Shown here one piece after another: positions 44,096 through 53,428 of a stretch of DNA of 64,000 nt. The notes below the pieces were generated by a model. It was not told where the DNA came from and did no database searches. It was given only the letters and a program-made list of their open reading frames with translations. Each line of letters begins with the position of its first letter. The first letter of the stretch is position 1. Position numbers and translations under genes: made by a program. The DNA is from Acidobacteriota bacterium (GTDB lineage: Bacteria; Acidobacteriota; Blastocatellia; Pyrinomonadales; Pyrinomonadaceae), in the NCBI GenBank assembly GCA_003223025.1, contig QHXR01000006.1, forward strand, positions 164,677-228,676, read 5' to 3'.

Positions 44096-44374
44096 ATGCG
44101 TCTGGATCTATTCTTAAAAGTGAGTCGACTTGTTTTGCGAAGAAGCGTTGCACAGGAGTTGTGCGACGCGGGGATGATTTTCGTAAATGAATTGCGTGCG
44201 AAGGCTTCGAAGGAAATAAAGCCCGGCGACAGGATCGAGATCAGACGACGGACCCGACACACATCTGTCGAGGTAACTATCATTCCATCTAGCAAACAAG
44301 TTTCGAAACATGCGGCGGCGGAGTTGTATCGCTTGCTCGAGGACACGCCGATCGACGACGATCCGACTAATTGA
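44096..44374 (+). CDS. S4-domain RNA-binding protein (RqcP/Hsp15-like)
   Basis: A 92-residue single S4 domain: MRLDLFLKVSRLVLRRSVAQ, DAGMIFVNE, KEIKPGDRIEIRRR. The size and motif fit RqcP/Hsp15-type factors that bind ribosome or 50S-peptidyl-tRNA complexes in quality control. ATG 44096 begins the S4 motif directly; ATG 44072 is an alternative just after the terminator hairpin. Longer frames run through the terminator and are rejected. Its last 8 bases overlap the converging gene. Confidence 0.8.
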   Translation: MRLDLFLKVSRLVLRRSVAQELCDAGMIFVNELRAKASKEIKPGDRIEIRRRTRHTSVEVTIIPSSKQVSKHAAAELYRLLEDTPIDDDPTN

Positions 44375-44834
44375 GAATGTCGCTGATCGTCGTCTCGTAG
44401 ACCTCAACCCGCTTCTTAGCCCGCTTCACTTCGGGATGTCCGTCCTGATAGCTTTTCTGAAGCTTCCAAAGGTCATTCTCGAGCTCGATACGCGTAACCA
44501 TCAACTTGCCGAGAGCGAGCGTCAGTTTTGTAGACTCGCTCGGCTTCACTTTCGAAATTCGCGCGATGTCTCTGTCGAGAAGCGTGATCGTATTTCGTAT
44601 CTCTTTTATCTTTGGAAATTCCTCGGTGTATTCGAGAAGCAGCGATTCGAGATCCGACAACAACTCAGTCCGCTTGAGCTGCAACTCGGCATAGGCCGGC
44701 GACGACTTCACCGCAGTCAGGTCTTCAGTCGCAGTTTTCGCCACGACCTTATTTCCCTGTCCGATCGCGACGAGACACATTGAAAGCGTCATCGCCAGAA
44801 CAATGACGCTTTGTTTGAATATGTTGCTAACCAT
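44367..44834 (-). CDS. Secreted coiled-coil protein with repeated hP motif
   Basis: A 155-residue exported protein with signal peptide (SVIVLAMTLSMCLVAIGQG). The mature part is alpha-helical and charged, with two similar segments: LLLEYTEEFPKIKEIRNTI and LQKSYQDGHPEVKRAKKRV. Each has a Y-x3-(F/H)-P-x-(I/V)-K pattern resembling the helical region of polysaccharide chain-length (Wzz/GNVR) proteins. No transmembrane anchor beyond the signal. Overlaps the upstream gene by 8 bases, so the pair is coupled. Confidence 0.6.
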   Translation of the reverse strand: MVSNIFKQSVIVLAMTLSMCLVAIGQGNKVVAKTATEDLTAVKSSPAYAELQLKRTELLSDLESLLLEYTEEFPKIKEIRNTITLLDRDIARISKVKPSESTKLTLALGKLMVTRIELENDLWKLQKSYQDGHPEVKRAKKRVEVYETTISDILN

Positions 44835-45696
44835 CGATGCTGAATGAACCGGGCTCGAGGGCCTGGTTGAAATTGATGTTGGTAACGGTGAACTTCCACT
44901 CGGCGTCCCGGTTAAGATGTTGACGTATCGTTACCGGATCGGAACCGGACCTTATATAAGTGATCTTGTAGTTCTTCGGAAGCGTCAGGGCACCCATCTT
45001 TGTAAAATCCGAAAAGTCTTCGTAGACGCGATAGGTCGTGCTTGACTGACGCGCGGATGAGTCGACACCGCCCGTTCCGATCGAAGCGGGACGGACGACA
45101 GTGTACTCGGTCCTTACGTGTCGGAAAGTAGTCTCGTCGAAATAAAGTTTGATCGTTACGTCCGCCGCGCTTTTTGGCACGTAGGACAGGCCGATCAGAT
45201 TCTTACCATCCATCGTCTTCTTTCCTTCGACCGAGATCTTTGCTTTCCGCTCGCTCGCAAGCAACGGCCACGATGCTGAAAGCGTACCGCCGAAGATGCC
45301 TTCTTTTAGAATCGATCGGTTGTTGTAAAGAAAATCACCGATGAGCGAGTGCGAAGATCCGGTTGTCGGACGTCCGACCTTGACGTCTTTGCCATCGAAA
45401 CCAAACCTGTCGACCGGATAATCGTTCGAGTTGAAGTTCATTCCAAAAAGATTCTTCTGACCTTCGGAAAGGACCAGGGCTTTGCCGTTCAAGGTAACGA
45501 CGGCTCCCTTAAACGTAAAAGTTGCGTCGCAGAAGATCAACTGGTTCTTCACCGCGTCGAGTTTGTCCTTCGGCCCGATCGATTCGACGTGCTTCGCTAT
45601 TATCTGCTCGGCGGTCAGATCCTGCGCCGGTGTTGCGATGGCGATGAATAGAAATAGAATGAGGAGCGTAGTCGCTCCTGAGAATGAGATTTTCAT
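44827..45696 (-). CDS. Exported LolA-fold-like protein
   Basis: A 289-residue exported protein. Signal peptide TTLLILFLFIAIATPAQ, then the pattern common in acidobacterial LolA/LolB-like proteins: LTAEQIIAKHVESIGPKDKL, a series of alternating beta-strands (ATFTFKGAVVTLNGKALVL), and YEDFSDFTKMGALTLPKNY near the C-terminus. The family binds lipids or lipoproteins in the periplasm; no specific ligand is visible. Overlaps the downstream coiled-coil gene by 8 bases. Similar in plan to the 499-residue protein at 58591. Confidence 0.65.
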   Translation of the reverse strand: MKISFSGATTLLILFLFIAIATPAQDLTAEQIIAKHVESIGPKDKLDAVKNQLIFCDATFTFKGAVVTLNGKALVLSEGQKNLFGMNFNSNDYPVDRFGFDGKDVKVGRPTTGSSHSLIGDFLYNNRSILKEGIFGGTLSASWPLLASERKAKISVEGKKTMDGKNLIGLSYVPKSAADVTIKLYFDETTFRHVRTEYTVVRPASIGTGGVDSSARQSSTTYRVYEDFSDFTKMGALTLPKNYKITYIRSGSDPVTIRQHLNRDAEWKFTVTNINFNQALEPGSFSIDG

Positions 45697-45715
45697 AATT
45701 CGTTCTTTAAGAATG

Positions 45716-46810
45716 CTAAGTTTGGTGCGCTCCGGACGTTGCTCCGAGTGCTCCGGCGGTGGTGAAAGCGTCGCAGCTCATCACCGATTCTTCCGAGCCT
45801 TCCGCCTCGACAACTCCGTCGCCAAAAGTATCGCTCTGTTTTAGAGTTTCGAAATATATCGTGATGTTATCGAGTATCTCGTCAGCAGAGTGCGAATGGT
45901 ACAAGGTCTGCCTGAATTGCGCTCCGCCGACCAAACCCTTTGTAAATTGTCCGGCAAGTTGTTTCATCTTACCGAGTGCGACCAGCTCGGGCATCTCGCC
46001 TCGACACATTTCAAAAAATTCGAGGAGCACGCTTTTCTTTTCTTCAAGATCCGGAGTGTACGGTTCGCGTCCGGCGAGTGCGTCCGCGAACTGGCGAAAG
46101 ATCCACGGATTCTGCATCGCACCGCGCCCGATCAGAATTCCATCGGTCCCCGCTTCGCGCCATTTCTTCAATCCGTATTCGATCGTAGTGACATCGCCGT
46201 TGCCTGAGACCGGGATCGACACCGCTTCTTTCACTTGTCGGATAAGCTCCCAATTCGCAAGTCCCTTGTAACCCTGATCGCGCGTGCGGCCGTGAACCTG
46301 AATGTGCTCGACTCCGCACTGCTCTGCCATCTTCGCGATATCGACGACGTTGATCGTCGACTCAGAGAAACCGGTTCGCACTTTCAGCGTTAGCGGGATC
46401 GTGATCGCTTTCTTGATGTCTTTGAGGATCGTTTCGAGCCGCTCCGGATCTTTCAGCAATCCAGATCCGCCGCCGTTCTTCACAACCTTCGGAGCCGGAC
46501 ATCCGCAGTTCACATCGAGAATGTCGGCACCGACCTCTTCCGCCATCTCGGCGCCGATAACCATCCGCTCGGGCTGTCCCCCAAAGATCTGCACCGCATA
46601 CGGCCGCTCCTCTTCATCGAATCGCATCTGGCGTTTCGATTTCGGATTACCGCGCGAAAGTCCTTCGACGGAGATAAATTCCGACACGACAAGTCCGACA
46701 CCACCGCGACGTTTTATCAAACGACGGAAAGTGTAGTCAGTCACACCCGCCATCGGTGAAAGGATGAGCGGCGGATCGATATCGATATTTCTTATCTTGA
46801 ACGGTTTCAC
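45716..46810 (-). CDS. dusB: tRNA-dihydrouridine synthase, DusB type
   Basis: A 364-residue FMN enzyme that reduces uridine in the tRNA D-loop. The N-terminal PLILSPMAGVTDYTFRRL starts the TIM barrel, then DVNCGCPAPKV with the catalytic Cys104, LKVRTGF, HIQVHGRTRDQGYKG, SGNGDV and IGRGAMQNPWIFRQ. DusB proteins are about 320-340 residues. About 35 extra C-terminal residues (SEESVMSCDAFTTAGALGAT) have no similarity and may be junk extension. Four bases downstream of the preceding gene's stop. Confidence 0.92.
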   Translation of the reverse strand: MKPFKIRNIDIDPPLILSPMAGVTDYTFRRLIKRRGGVGLVVSEFISVEGLSRGNPKSKRQMRFDEEERPYAVQIFGGQPERMVIGAEMAEEVGADILDVNCGCPAPKVVKNGGGSGLLKDPERLETILKDIKKAITIPLTLKVRTGFSESTINVVDIAKMAEQCGVEHIQVHGRTRDQGYKGLANWELIRQVKEAVSIPVSGNGDVTTIEYGLKKWREAGTDGILIGRGAMQNPWIFRQFADALAGREPYTPDLEEKKSVLLEFFEMCRGEMPELVALGKMKQLAGQFTKGLVGGAQFRQTLYHSHSADEILDNITIYFETLKQSDTFGDGVVEAEGSEESVMSCDAFTTAGALGATSGAHQT

Positions 46811-46814
46811 GTAG

Positions 46815-47861
46815 CTAGTTTTTTCCGACGCTCTTTTGTGATCTCCACTTGTGCCGTGGATCCACCTTCTTCATTTCGATTCGCAGATCGGGTGTGTTTA
46901 TCTCGAGGGCAAACTCCTCCGTCTCCGCTTCACCGATCGCATGTTCACTTCCGTCAGGCCATTTTTCCCATGCAATCACGTTTACCGTATATCTTCTGTC
47001 GGCGAACGCCTCGATAGTGAAATGGCCGTCGATGTCTGCGACCGGAGCTTGGCGAAATACCTCGCCGCCTGACTCCGAATCGATCAGTTGCACTTCAGCA
47101 CCGACTGCGGGTCTTCCGCCTTCCCAAACAACCGACCCGCTCAAGCTCACTTTCTGGAGCTTTGGCGGCAATTTAAAAACCAGTGGGGGAATCGTCGTTC
47201 CTTCTTCGATTCGAAATAACTTCGCTTGGGCTCGGTCAAGAGTTCCGGGATAAAACCATGTCGGATACGGCATGTCGTCGTCGGGCCTTGAGCGATAGTT
47301 AAAACTCAGAAGATATACTCCCGGCGGAAGTTGTTCGAATCTAAACCCGTCGGAGGATACGCGTGGACTCGTAAACTCACGATCGCCGTCACTCTTTCGA
47401 GCGGTCATCAATTCGACGCGATACGCAGATATTTTGTTTCCATTTTCATCCAGAACAACGCCAGATATGAAACTGTTGTTTGTAACATGAAGCGCCCGAG
47501 AAACACATTTGGAATCTTCGACAGAGACCTCGACAGAATCATTCTCGCTGTTCCCGGCTATCTTCAGATACTCGTTCGTATCGGGTTGGATCCGATACAT
47601 CCCAGCGGGAACCCGCAGACTAAAATAACCCCTCTCGTCGGTTATATCAGTAGCCCTCACTTTGCCTGAGAGAAGGTGGACGGCTTGAATTCGAAAACCG
47701 AAGTAAGGCTTTAGTTCAGAGTCGCTTCCTCTCAATTGGAAAACAGTACCCTCAATCGTCCCACCACCTCCAGGCGCAGAACTACAAGTCTTCGCGTTGA
47801 CGAACGCCGCACACGCGATATTGATCGCGATAAATAAAGCTACTCTTAACCTGCTACTCAT
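46815..47861 (-). CDS. Exported protein with carboxypeptidase-regulatory-like (Ig-like) domains
   Basis: A 348-residue exported protein. Signal peptide RVALFIAINIACAAFVNA. It contains at least two to three regulatory-like beta-sandwich repeats: GTIEGTVFQLRG...TDERGYFSLRVPAGMYRI, FISGVVLDENGNKI...FRFEQLPPGVYLLSF, and VSLSGSVVWEGGRPAVGAEV...GHFTIEAFADRRYTV. Such domains are common in large secreted acidobacterial proteins. Function unknown. Ends 5 bases before dusB start, so possibly co-transcribed with it. Confidence 0.7.
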   Translation of the reverse strand: MSSRLRVALFIAINIACAAFVNAKTCSSAPGGGGTIEGTVFQLRGSDSELKPYFGFRIQAVHLLSGKVRATDITDERGYFSLRVPAGMYRIQPDTNEYLKIAGNSENDSVEVSVEDSKCVSRALHVTNNSFISGVVLDENGNKISAYRVELMTARKSDGDREFTSPRVSSDGFRFEQLPPGVYLLSFNYRSRPDDDMPYPTWFYPGTLDRAQAKLFRIEEGTTIPPLVFKLPPKLQKVSLSGSVVWEGGRPAVGAEVQLIDSESGGEVFRQAPVADIDGHFTIEAFADRRYTVNVIAWEKWPDGSEHAIGEAETEEFALEINTPDLRIEMKKVDPRHKWRSQKSVGKN

Positions 47862-47873
47862 TAAAAAACCAAC

Positions 47874-48101
47874 TCACGTTGTGCTCGCTCGCTTCCGGTT
47901 CATGATCACGAAGATCAGACCGAGAAGAAACACAAAAAATGAAAATACAAGGATCAAAGCTCCCGGGATTATACCGAATGCAGCTTCCTCCCAACTTGTC
48001 CTTCCCTCATTCACAAACGGGAGTGCGACCGAAACGGCAGTTATCACAAAGCCCAAAAGTACGCCCAAAGTCCCTAGAACAAGTACGATTTTCCAGAACA
48101 T
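47874..48101 (-). CDS. Small two-helix membrane protein
   Basis: A 75-residue protein with two transmembrane segments (FWKIVLVLGTLGVLLGFVIT and GIIPGALILVFSFFVFLLGL) separated by a short NEGRTSWEEA loop. It ends in a basic RKRASTT tail. ATG 48101 starts directly at the first helix; ATG 48146 would add 15 residues. No family recognised. Confidence 0.55.
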   Translation of the reverse strand: MFWKIVLVLGTLGVLLGFVITAVSVALPFVNEGRTSWEEAAFGIIPGALILVFSFFVFLLGLIFVIMNRKRASTT

Positions 48102-48146
48102 AGATTCGTCTCCAGCAAGATTGGTTGGAATAAAGCGAACTTTCAA

Positions 48147-48538
48147 AGGTTACCACAGGTGATTCGGACTCTGTGCAGCACACCGAATTCCGATACTGGT
48201 TCATTTTGAATTCACGCTACTAGGAGGTATATGCGACCCTGTGCGGTCACGGATCTCTGCTTTTCTTATTCAGTTTCTTCTCCGTGTTTTCGGTGTTTTC
48301 CGTGGTTAATCTTCTTGGCATTAACCACCGAACACGCGGAAAACACGGAAGAAAGCGGAACAAGAAGGAGCCGTTTTTCAAAGCGAAATAGCCCCAAAAT
48401 CCCGCATCATTTCTTCGGGCCTCTTTGCGACGTTGCGTCTTTGCGTGAACATCTGATTTCACGCAACGACGCCAAGACGCAAAAAGGGCCGCGAGCAGAA
48501 CCCGCGGCCGAGGAGGGGGAAACCCACTTTCGACTTCC
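48147..48538. repeat. Repeat-filled 392-base gap
   Basis: No gene seen. A GTGTTTTCGGTGTTTTCCGTGG and CCACCGAACACGCGGAAAAC inverted pair (48281-48346) is a diverged relative of family F. A degenerate family E copy (TTGCGTCTTTGCGTGA with TCACGCAACGACGCCAAGAC) spans 48428-48486. The terminator of the TonB receptor lies at 48481-48509. Confidence 0.75.
48481..48509 (-). terminator. Terminator of the TonB-dependent receptor gene
   Basis: GC-rich 7-bp stem GGCCGCG (48487-48493) with CGCGGCC (48503-48509). On the minus strand it is followed by CTTTTTGCG. It lies about 30 bases past the stop at 48539. Confidence 0.75.
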
Positions 48539-51500
48539 TTAGAAGTCGTAGCGAACAGCAAATTGAAGCTCTCGCGGTGCGTTGGCCGACGTTGTGATCT
48601 GTCCGAATCCGGCCGAGTTGATGTTTGCGTTCGGCAATCCAAAAACATTCCGGTTGAATACATTGAATGCATCAACCCGCAACTGCAGTCGATGACCTTC
48701 CCACGGCATGCTGAAGCTCTTTGCCAAACCGAGATCCAGGTTCCAGAAGCTCGGACCGCGCAGATTGTTGCGCTGTCCGATCTCTCCACCGACCGTATTC
48801 CGGAACGAGTCGAGAACTGCATTAGTCGCATCGCCGTTTCCGAAGAAGCCAACTGCGGAGCCGGTCACATCAATGTTCCCGTGCAATTGCGAAGCACTAC
48901 CCGTGAACACCGCCGGACTGTCGTAGACGAAACCGACCGGGAATGAACCTGTCGTCGTGCTGAACGGCAAGCCTGAACGGTAAGTAAAGATACCGCTCAA
49001 TTGAAATCCGCCGATCAGCTGATTGACCCAACCCGAAGAATCTCCTCCGATCCACTTACCGCGACCGAAAGGCAGTTCCCAAATTCCATTGACGTTCGCG
49101 ATATGGCGAATATCGAAATCCGACGGACCATAACATACATTCAGATCGCGCAGGTCGCAGATCAAGCCTCCGATCACCGTATTCGAAACACTTGAGTTGT
49201 TATCCGTGGCGAATGAATATGTATAGTTCGCGTCGAACTGGAATCCGTTCGAGAACCGCTTCTGAAGACTGATCAGCAGTCCGTCGTAGCGCGATCGTCC
49301 GAGATTCGCGACGTACGCATTAGTCGAGAATTGGCCGCTCAGCCCGACGTTGTTTCGAAGAGTTCCGAATGCATTCAGAGCCTGCACAGTGTCGGATGCA
49401 TCGCCGATCGCAAAGAGCGAACCACCGACCACCGCGACGGCCGCGGATGTGCAGTTGGTCACACCCTGTCCCGGAAAGATCGTGTTCCAATTGATCGCAC
49501 TGCATGGTGCTCCGATCGCTAACGCGCCCTGGTTCTCAAAGAACGATTGTGCCGTCACAGTCGCCGGACCCGCTCCCGCATTGACTTGCGCCTGAACGTT
49601 GTTGAAGGCAGCCAAAAGGGTCTGACTCGATGCGGGATCTTTGAAGTCCACGATCTGCGCCGCATCGACCTGCGTAAACAGTTTTCTTCCAAGACGTCCG
49701 ACGTATGAGACGTCGAGCAGGTAATTGCCCGGCAGCTCACGCTGAAAGCCGATGCTGTACTGGTGATAATAAGGAACTTCGAATGTCTTCGAGATCGTAA
49801 GGTTCACCTGGCCCTCAGCATTGCCGAACGGCACACCTTCGTCAACGAAAGGCGTCAGTGGACGGGTGATGACCGGTGCGATATTCGCGACCGGTATCGA
49901 GTTGATCGAAGTGAATCTCGGATCCAGCGCCAGGTCGACGTTGCTCGCTCCGATTCCGCCGAAATTCGTGGTTGCGGAGTTGTCGAAGAGGAACGAATTC
50001 TGATCCTGAACGAACGTCAGCCCGCCCCCGACTCTCTCGTACTGCAGGTTGTAACCGCCGCGAATCGATGTCTTGCGATCACCGAACAGCCACTTACCAA
50101 TTCCGCTCGTGAACGAAGGAGCATAAGCAAAACCGATGCGCGGTGAAAAATTATTCCAGTCGGCCGGGTAAAAACCCGGACGATCGTTTGCCTTACCCGA
50201 GACGTCATACGTCAGAAAAGGTTCCGCATCGTCTCCGCCGATGCCGGCCGCGCCGTTCGATTGGCGAATCGCAAACAACTCCTCGAAATCCACATCCTGA
50301 CTTGCCTGGAAGCCGTTGACTTCGTACGGCGGCTGGTAATATTGCCAGCGCAAACCGAGGTTCAAAGTCAGAGACCTCGTTAACTTCCAGTTGTCCTGGA
50401 CGTAAAGCTCGTACTCGTTATAACGGAAGTCTCGAGTCTTACCGGTCGCCAACGGAAGTGCCTGACCGTCTATTGTGTAGTTGAAGTTGGTCTGGACCGA
50501 GCCGATTCGGCCCAATGCGAACGGGAAGTATCTGTCCCACGCATTTATCGCCGTCGTCGTCGACAGTATGTCGGTCGGGCGTGTTGCAGTACCCAAAGCA
50601 TTTCGGTTCCCGCCCAGTCCGACGTTAATAAAGTTGAAATCGTTCCTGATGCTGGTTACGGAACGGATCGGCTTAAATTGTCCGCCAAACATGAAAGTGT
50701 GATCACCGAGCGTCCATGTCGCATCGTCACGAAACGTCGGAGTGTCGATCATGCGTCTTTGCTCGCTGATGCTTGCCCACGGATCGCTCACACACGCGGT
50801 GCATGTCGACGGCGTGAACTCGAAGTTCCAAACGTTCGGCGAGAGTGCATCCACAAGATTCGGGAAATCAAGCCCCGAGTGCGCGTTTCCGATGGAGAGT
50901 TGATTGATCAGATTCTGATTCACAACCCAACTCCAGGCACCCCCAAGGAGATAGTCCTTGGTGACGATGAGCGCGGTCTTCGGATCACCCGGGAACTGCT
51001 GGGCAACCGAGTTGACCGTGTCGTCCTGATTTCCGCGAGCGATGCTTAAACGCACGAATAGCCGGTTCGAATCGTTGATGTTCGCGTCGAACCTGGTCGT
51101 ATAGGTGTTGTCCGCGCGCTCCGAAGCGCCATTGAATCGGAACCCTCCGGTATTGATACCGTCACCGAGAGTCAAATCGTTTGCATGCGGATATCTACCG
51201 TTTGTGTAATTCAGAAGAGCAGCGCTCGCACCGATGTGAAGAGGATCGATAGCGGCAACGCCCGATTGCGACAGGATGGTGATACATTGCGGCGTCGTGT
51301 TCAAGCGGCTTGATGAACCACACCCGGCCGTGTTGTTGATGTACGCAACCTGGCCTGCTCGAACATGATCGAGAGGCACAATCCTCGACGACGGAATCCC
51401 GCGAGCGTCGCGGCGGCCTTCGTAGTCGAAAAAGAAGAAGAGACGATCCTTCCCGCTCTTCCAATATGGGGAATGCGGATCAAGCTCTCCGAATCGCAGA

Positions 51501-52474
51501 AACGGCAAGGGCCCGCCGAGACTGCCACCGAACTGATTGCGAACTAGATGCGGTCGCGGCTGCTTCTGAGTTCCGGCGACAAGCGTTCCGCCGCTCAGCG
51601 CTTCATCCTGTGCCGTATACCTGCCGGCCCTGTTTGAGAAGAAGCTGTTTGCTGCGAAGTCCTCGTTTCGATGGTACTCACGAAGTGATCCGTGAAATTC
51701 GTTCGAACCGCTGCGTGTGACGATCTGAACTTGTCCGCCGGCGCTTCGTCCATCGGAAGCATTTGGATTTGTCGAGATCGCGCGAAATTCTTGAACTGAA
51801 TCGATCGGTGCGTTTCCAGTTGTGGCCGCAAACTGGCCGGTCGCCTGGTCGTTCGCGTCGAATCCGTCGATGGTGATGTTGCCTTGATCCGCTCGTGAGC
51901 CGGTGACAGCTCCGACGCGATTCGTCGTGGTCGTGCCGAGATTATTTCCGACAACTCCCGGTTGAAGACCAATCAGCGCCGCCGGTGATGCGCGGATCTG
52001 TATCGGAAGCTCGCGAAGCTGACGCGTATCAATGACGTTGCCGATACTTGCGTCGGTTGTATTAAGTGTATCGCCCGTGCTTTCCGCGACTACTTCGACT
52101 GTGGCCGATACATCGCCCGCCGTGAGCGTCGCGTCGTACGTTTCCACCTTGGCAACGCCAAGCGTGACGTTCGTTAATGAGTAGGTTTGAAACCCGGATG
52201 CTGCGACGGTCAGTTTGTACGCAGCTCCGGGTGGTACATTGCTGAAGGCGTACGAGCCTTCGCTATTTGTAGTCGTCGTTAAAGCGCGGTCGGTCTTCGT
52301 GTCGGTCAGGGTGACGGTCGCTCCCGGCACGATCTTTCCTGCCGAGTCGGAGACGACTCCCGTGACACCTGATGTTGCTTGTGAATAATTCGATTGCGTA
52401 AAGACAAACATAGCGAATGCCAGGACGAATATTTCAAAGAATCTCGACCGGCTCGCGCGTCCAAAATATTGCAT
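48539..52474 (-). CDS. Oar-like TonB-dependent receptor with regulatory-like plug extension
   Basis: A 1311-residue outer-membrane protein. Signal peptide FFEIFVLAFAMFVFTQSNYS. An N-terminal carboxypeptidase-regulatory domain (GVVSDSAGKIVPGATVTLTD, SEGSYAFSNVPPG) precedes the plug (about 130-260; ITIDGFDANDQATGQ, GGQVQIVTRSGSNEFHGS) and a large beta-barrel ending FAVRYDF. The terminal Phe is typical of barrel proteins. This Oar-type architecture is strongly expanded in Acidobacteriota and is presumed to import large substrates such as glycans or peptides. ATG 52474 has a GGAGG nine bases upstream; TTG/ATG codons at 52483 and 52480 are too close to it. No TonB/ExbBD in the window. Confidence 0.9.
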   Translation of the reverse strand: MQYFGRASRSRFFEIFVLAFAMFVFTQSNYSQATSGVTGVVSDSAGKIVPGATVTLTDTKTDRALTTTTNSEGSYAFSNVPPGAAYKLTVAASGFQTYSLTNVTLGVAKVETYDATLTAGDVSATVEVVAESTGDTLNTTDASIGNVIDTRQLRELPIQIRASPAALIGLQPGVVGNNLGTTTTNRVGAVTGSRADQGNITIDGFDANDQATGQFAATTGNAPIDSVQEFRAISTNPNASDGRSAGGQVQIVTRSGSNEFHGSLREYHRNEDFAANSFFSNRAGRYTAQDEALSGGTLVAGTQKQPRPHLVRNQFGGSLGGPLPFLRFGELDPHSPYWKSGKDRLFFFFDYEGRRDARGIPSSRIVPLDHVRAGQVAYINNTAGCGSSSRLNTTPQCITILSQSGVAAIDPLHIGASAALLNYTNGRYPHANDLTLGDGINTGGFRFNGASERADNTYTTRFDANINDSNRLFVRLSIARGNQDDTVNSVAQQFPGDPKTALIVTKDYLLGGAWSWVVNQNLINQLSIGNAHSGLDFPNLVDALSPNVWNFEFTPSTCTACVSDPWASISEQRRMIDTPTFRDDATWTLGDHTFMFGGQFKPIRSVTSIRNDFNFINVGLGGNRNALGTATRPTDILSTTTAINAWDRYFPFALGRIGSVQTNFNYTIDGQALPLATGKTRDFRYNEYELYVQDNWKLTRSLTLNLGLRWQYYQPPYEVNGFQASQDVDFEELFAIRQSNGAAGIGGDDAEPFLTYDVSGKANDRPGFYPADWNNFSPRIGFAYAPSFTSGIGKWLFGDRKTSIRGGYNLQYERVGGGLTFVQDQNSFLFDNSATTNFGGIGASNVDLALDPRFTSINSIPVANIAPVITRPLTPFVDEGVPFGNAEGQVNLTISKTFEVPYYHQYSIGFQRELPGNYLLDVSYVGRLGRKLFTQVDAAQIVDFKDPASSQTLLAAFNNVQAQVNAGAGPATVTAQSFFENQGALAIGAPCSAINWNTIFPGQGVTNCTSAAVAVVGGSLFAIGDASDTVQALNAFGTLRNNVGLSGQFSTNAYVANLGRSRYDGLLISLQKRFSNGFQFDANYTYSFATDNNSSVSNTVIGGLICDLRDLNVCYGPSDFDIRHIANVNGIWELPFGRGKWIGGDSSGWVNQLIGGFQLSGIFTYRSGLPFSTTTGSFPVGFVYDSPAVFTGSASQLHGNIDVTGSAVGFFGNGDATNAVLDSFRNTVGGEIGQRNNLRGPSFWNLDLGLAKSFSMPWEGHRLQLRVDAFNVFNRNVFGLPNANINSAGFGQITTSANAPRELQFAVRYDF

Positions 52475-52894
52475 GGACATCAACCTCCCGTATAAAGCAT
52501 TGTTTTTGAAGACTTTCGAATTATCGAAATCGGGAAGGTAATCGCAAGACGTATTCCAAGACTAACGTCGGGACGGAATGAGTGAAATTTTCTGGCTCAC
52601 GATTTTGAATTTCCGTGATCCGCAAACTTTCATCCCTCCGGCGATTCCAGTTTTTTGGATTTTCGTTCGCGTTCCTGCAATGTCTCGGAGGTGATGCATG
52701 ATCCCAGGTTGAAGAGTCGCGTTCATTCTGATGGACGGCGTCCAAACGATTCGACAGTTCCTGAGGACGGGTCAAAAAATAATTGCCCGCGAAATACGCG
52801 AAAAAACGCGAAATGAAGAAGATCTATCTATTCTTCATTTCGCGTTTTTCGCGTATTTCGCGGGCAAGTTTTCCCGTCATTCGCGGGAAAACTC
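52475..52894. repeat. Promoter region and large hairpin repeat (420 bases)
   Basis: The first part (to about 52760) is the upstream region of the TonB receptor and holds only an unconvincing 84-codon frame. From 52783 to 52867 is a near-perfect inverted repeat with 37-38-base arms (TTGCCCGCGAAATACGCGAA ... TTCGCGTATTTCGCGGGCAA), one bulged base. A perfect 9-bp hairpin GTTTTCCCG/CGGGAAAAC (52868-52892) follows right at the DUF4920 stop. Confidence 0.85.
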
Positions 52895-53428
52895 TTAGCT
52901 CTTCGTTAGTTCCACGCCGGTCGCGTCAAACGAAACTTCGGTCACCGTTCCATCGGCATTACGGTTGTCGAACTTCGCTTCGCCGTCCTTGATCAGATGT
53001 TCGACCTTTTCTTTCGACAGAACATTTGTCTTGAAAACGCCCTGAGCGCGGACCTTCATCCCCGCCGCGTTGAGCGGAATGAAGAAGGCGTGATCACCGA
53101 ACGTGACGCGAACTGATTTCGCACCGGCCTTCGGAGCCATTTCCATCCAGCAGCCCTCCATCTTGCATGACCGGACGATCACGCCTTCGACGGCAATGGT
53201 TTGTCCGGCGAACTTCTCCGGAGTCGCGAGAGCTGTTTCCAACGAAACCTTCTTCGTAGTTTTCGAGATCGCATCGCCGCGCGTGATGGTTTCACCGGTC
53301 TTCAGCGTCACAGGGGCGTTCTGCTCATTAGTGTGCTGAGGTTCTGCAGATAGAGAGCTTGCGTCTTGTGCATTAGCGAAAAGTGAACAAACAAAGATCA
53401 GTCCGATCGTAAAAATTATTTTCTTCAT
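52895..53428 (-). CDS. Exported DUF4920 protein
   Basis: A 177-residue exported protein. Signal peptide [19 protein letters not shown]. The DUF4920 core is GKxx-type: FAGQTIAVEGVIVRSCKMEG, CWMEMAPKAGAKSVRVTF, DHAFFIPLNAAGMKVRAQG. The conserved cysteine pair in CKMEGCWM might bind metal or form a disulfide. The family function is unknown. The ATGA overlap with the amidohydrolase gene couples the two. Confidence 0.8.
   Translation of the reverse strand: MKKIIFTIGLIFVCSLFANAQDASSLSAEPQHTNEQNAPVTLKTGETITRGDAISKTTKKVSLETALATPEKFAGQTIAVEGVIVRSCKMEGCWMEMAPKAGAKSVRVTFGDHAFFIPLNAAGMKVRAQGVFKTNVLSKEKVEHLIKDGEAKFDNRNADGTVTEVSFDATGVELTKS

Noticed and set aside
52521..52775. 84-codon minus-strand frame upstream of the TonB receptor
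   Set aside because: Composition unlike neighbouring proteins, no recognisable motif or start signal; more likely upstream regulatory DNA.
52868..52892. Terminator for the DUF4920 gene at the GTTTTCCCG hairpin
   Set aside because: A perfect 9-bp stem, but no U-tract follows on the minus strand; listed only as part of the repeat region.
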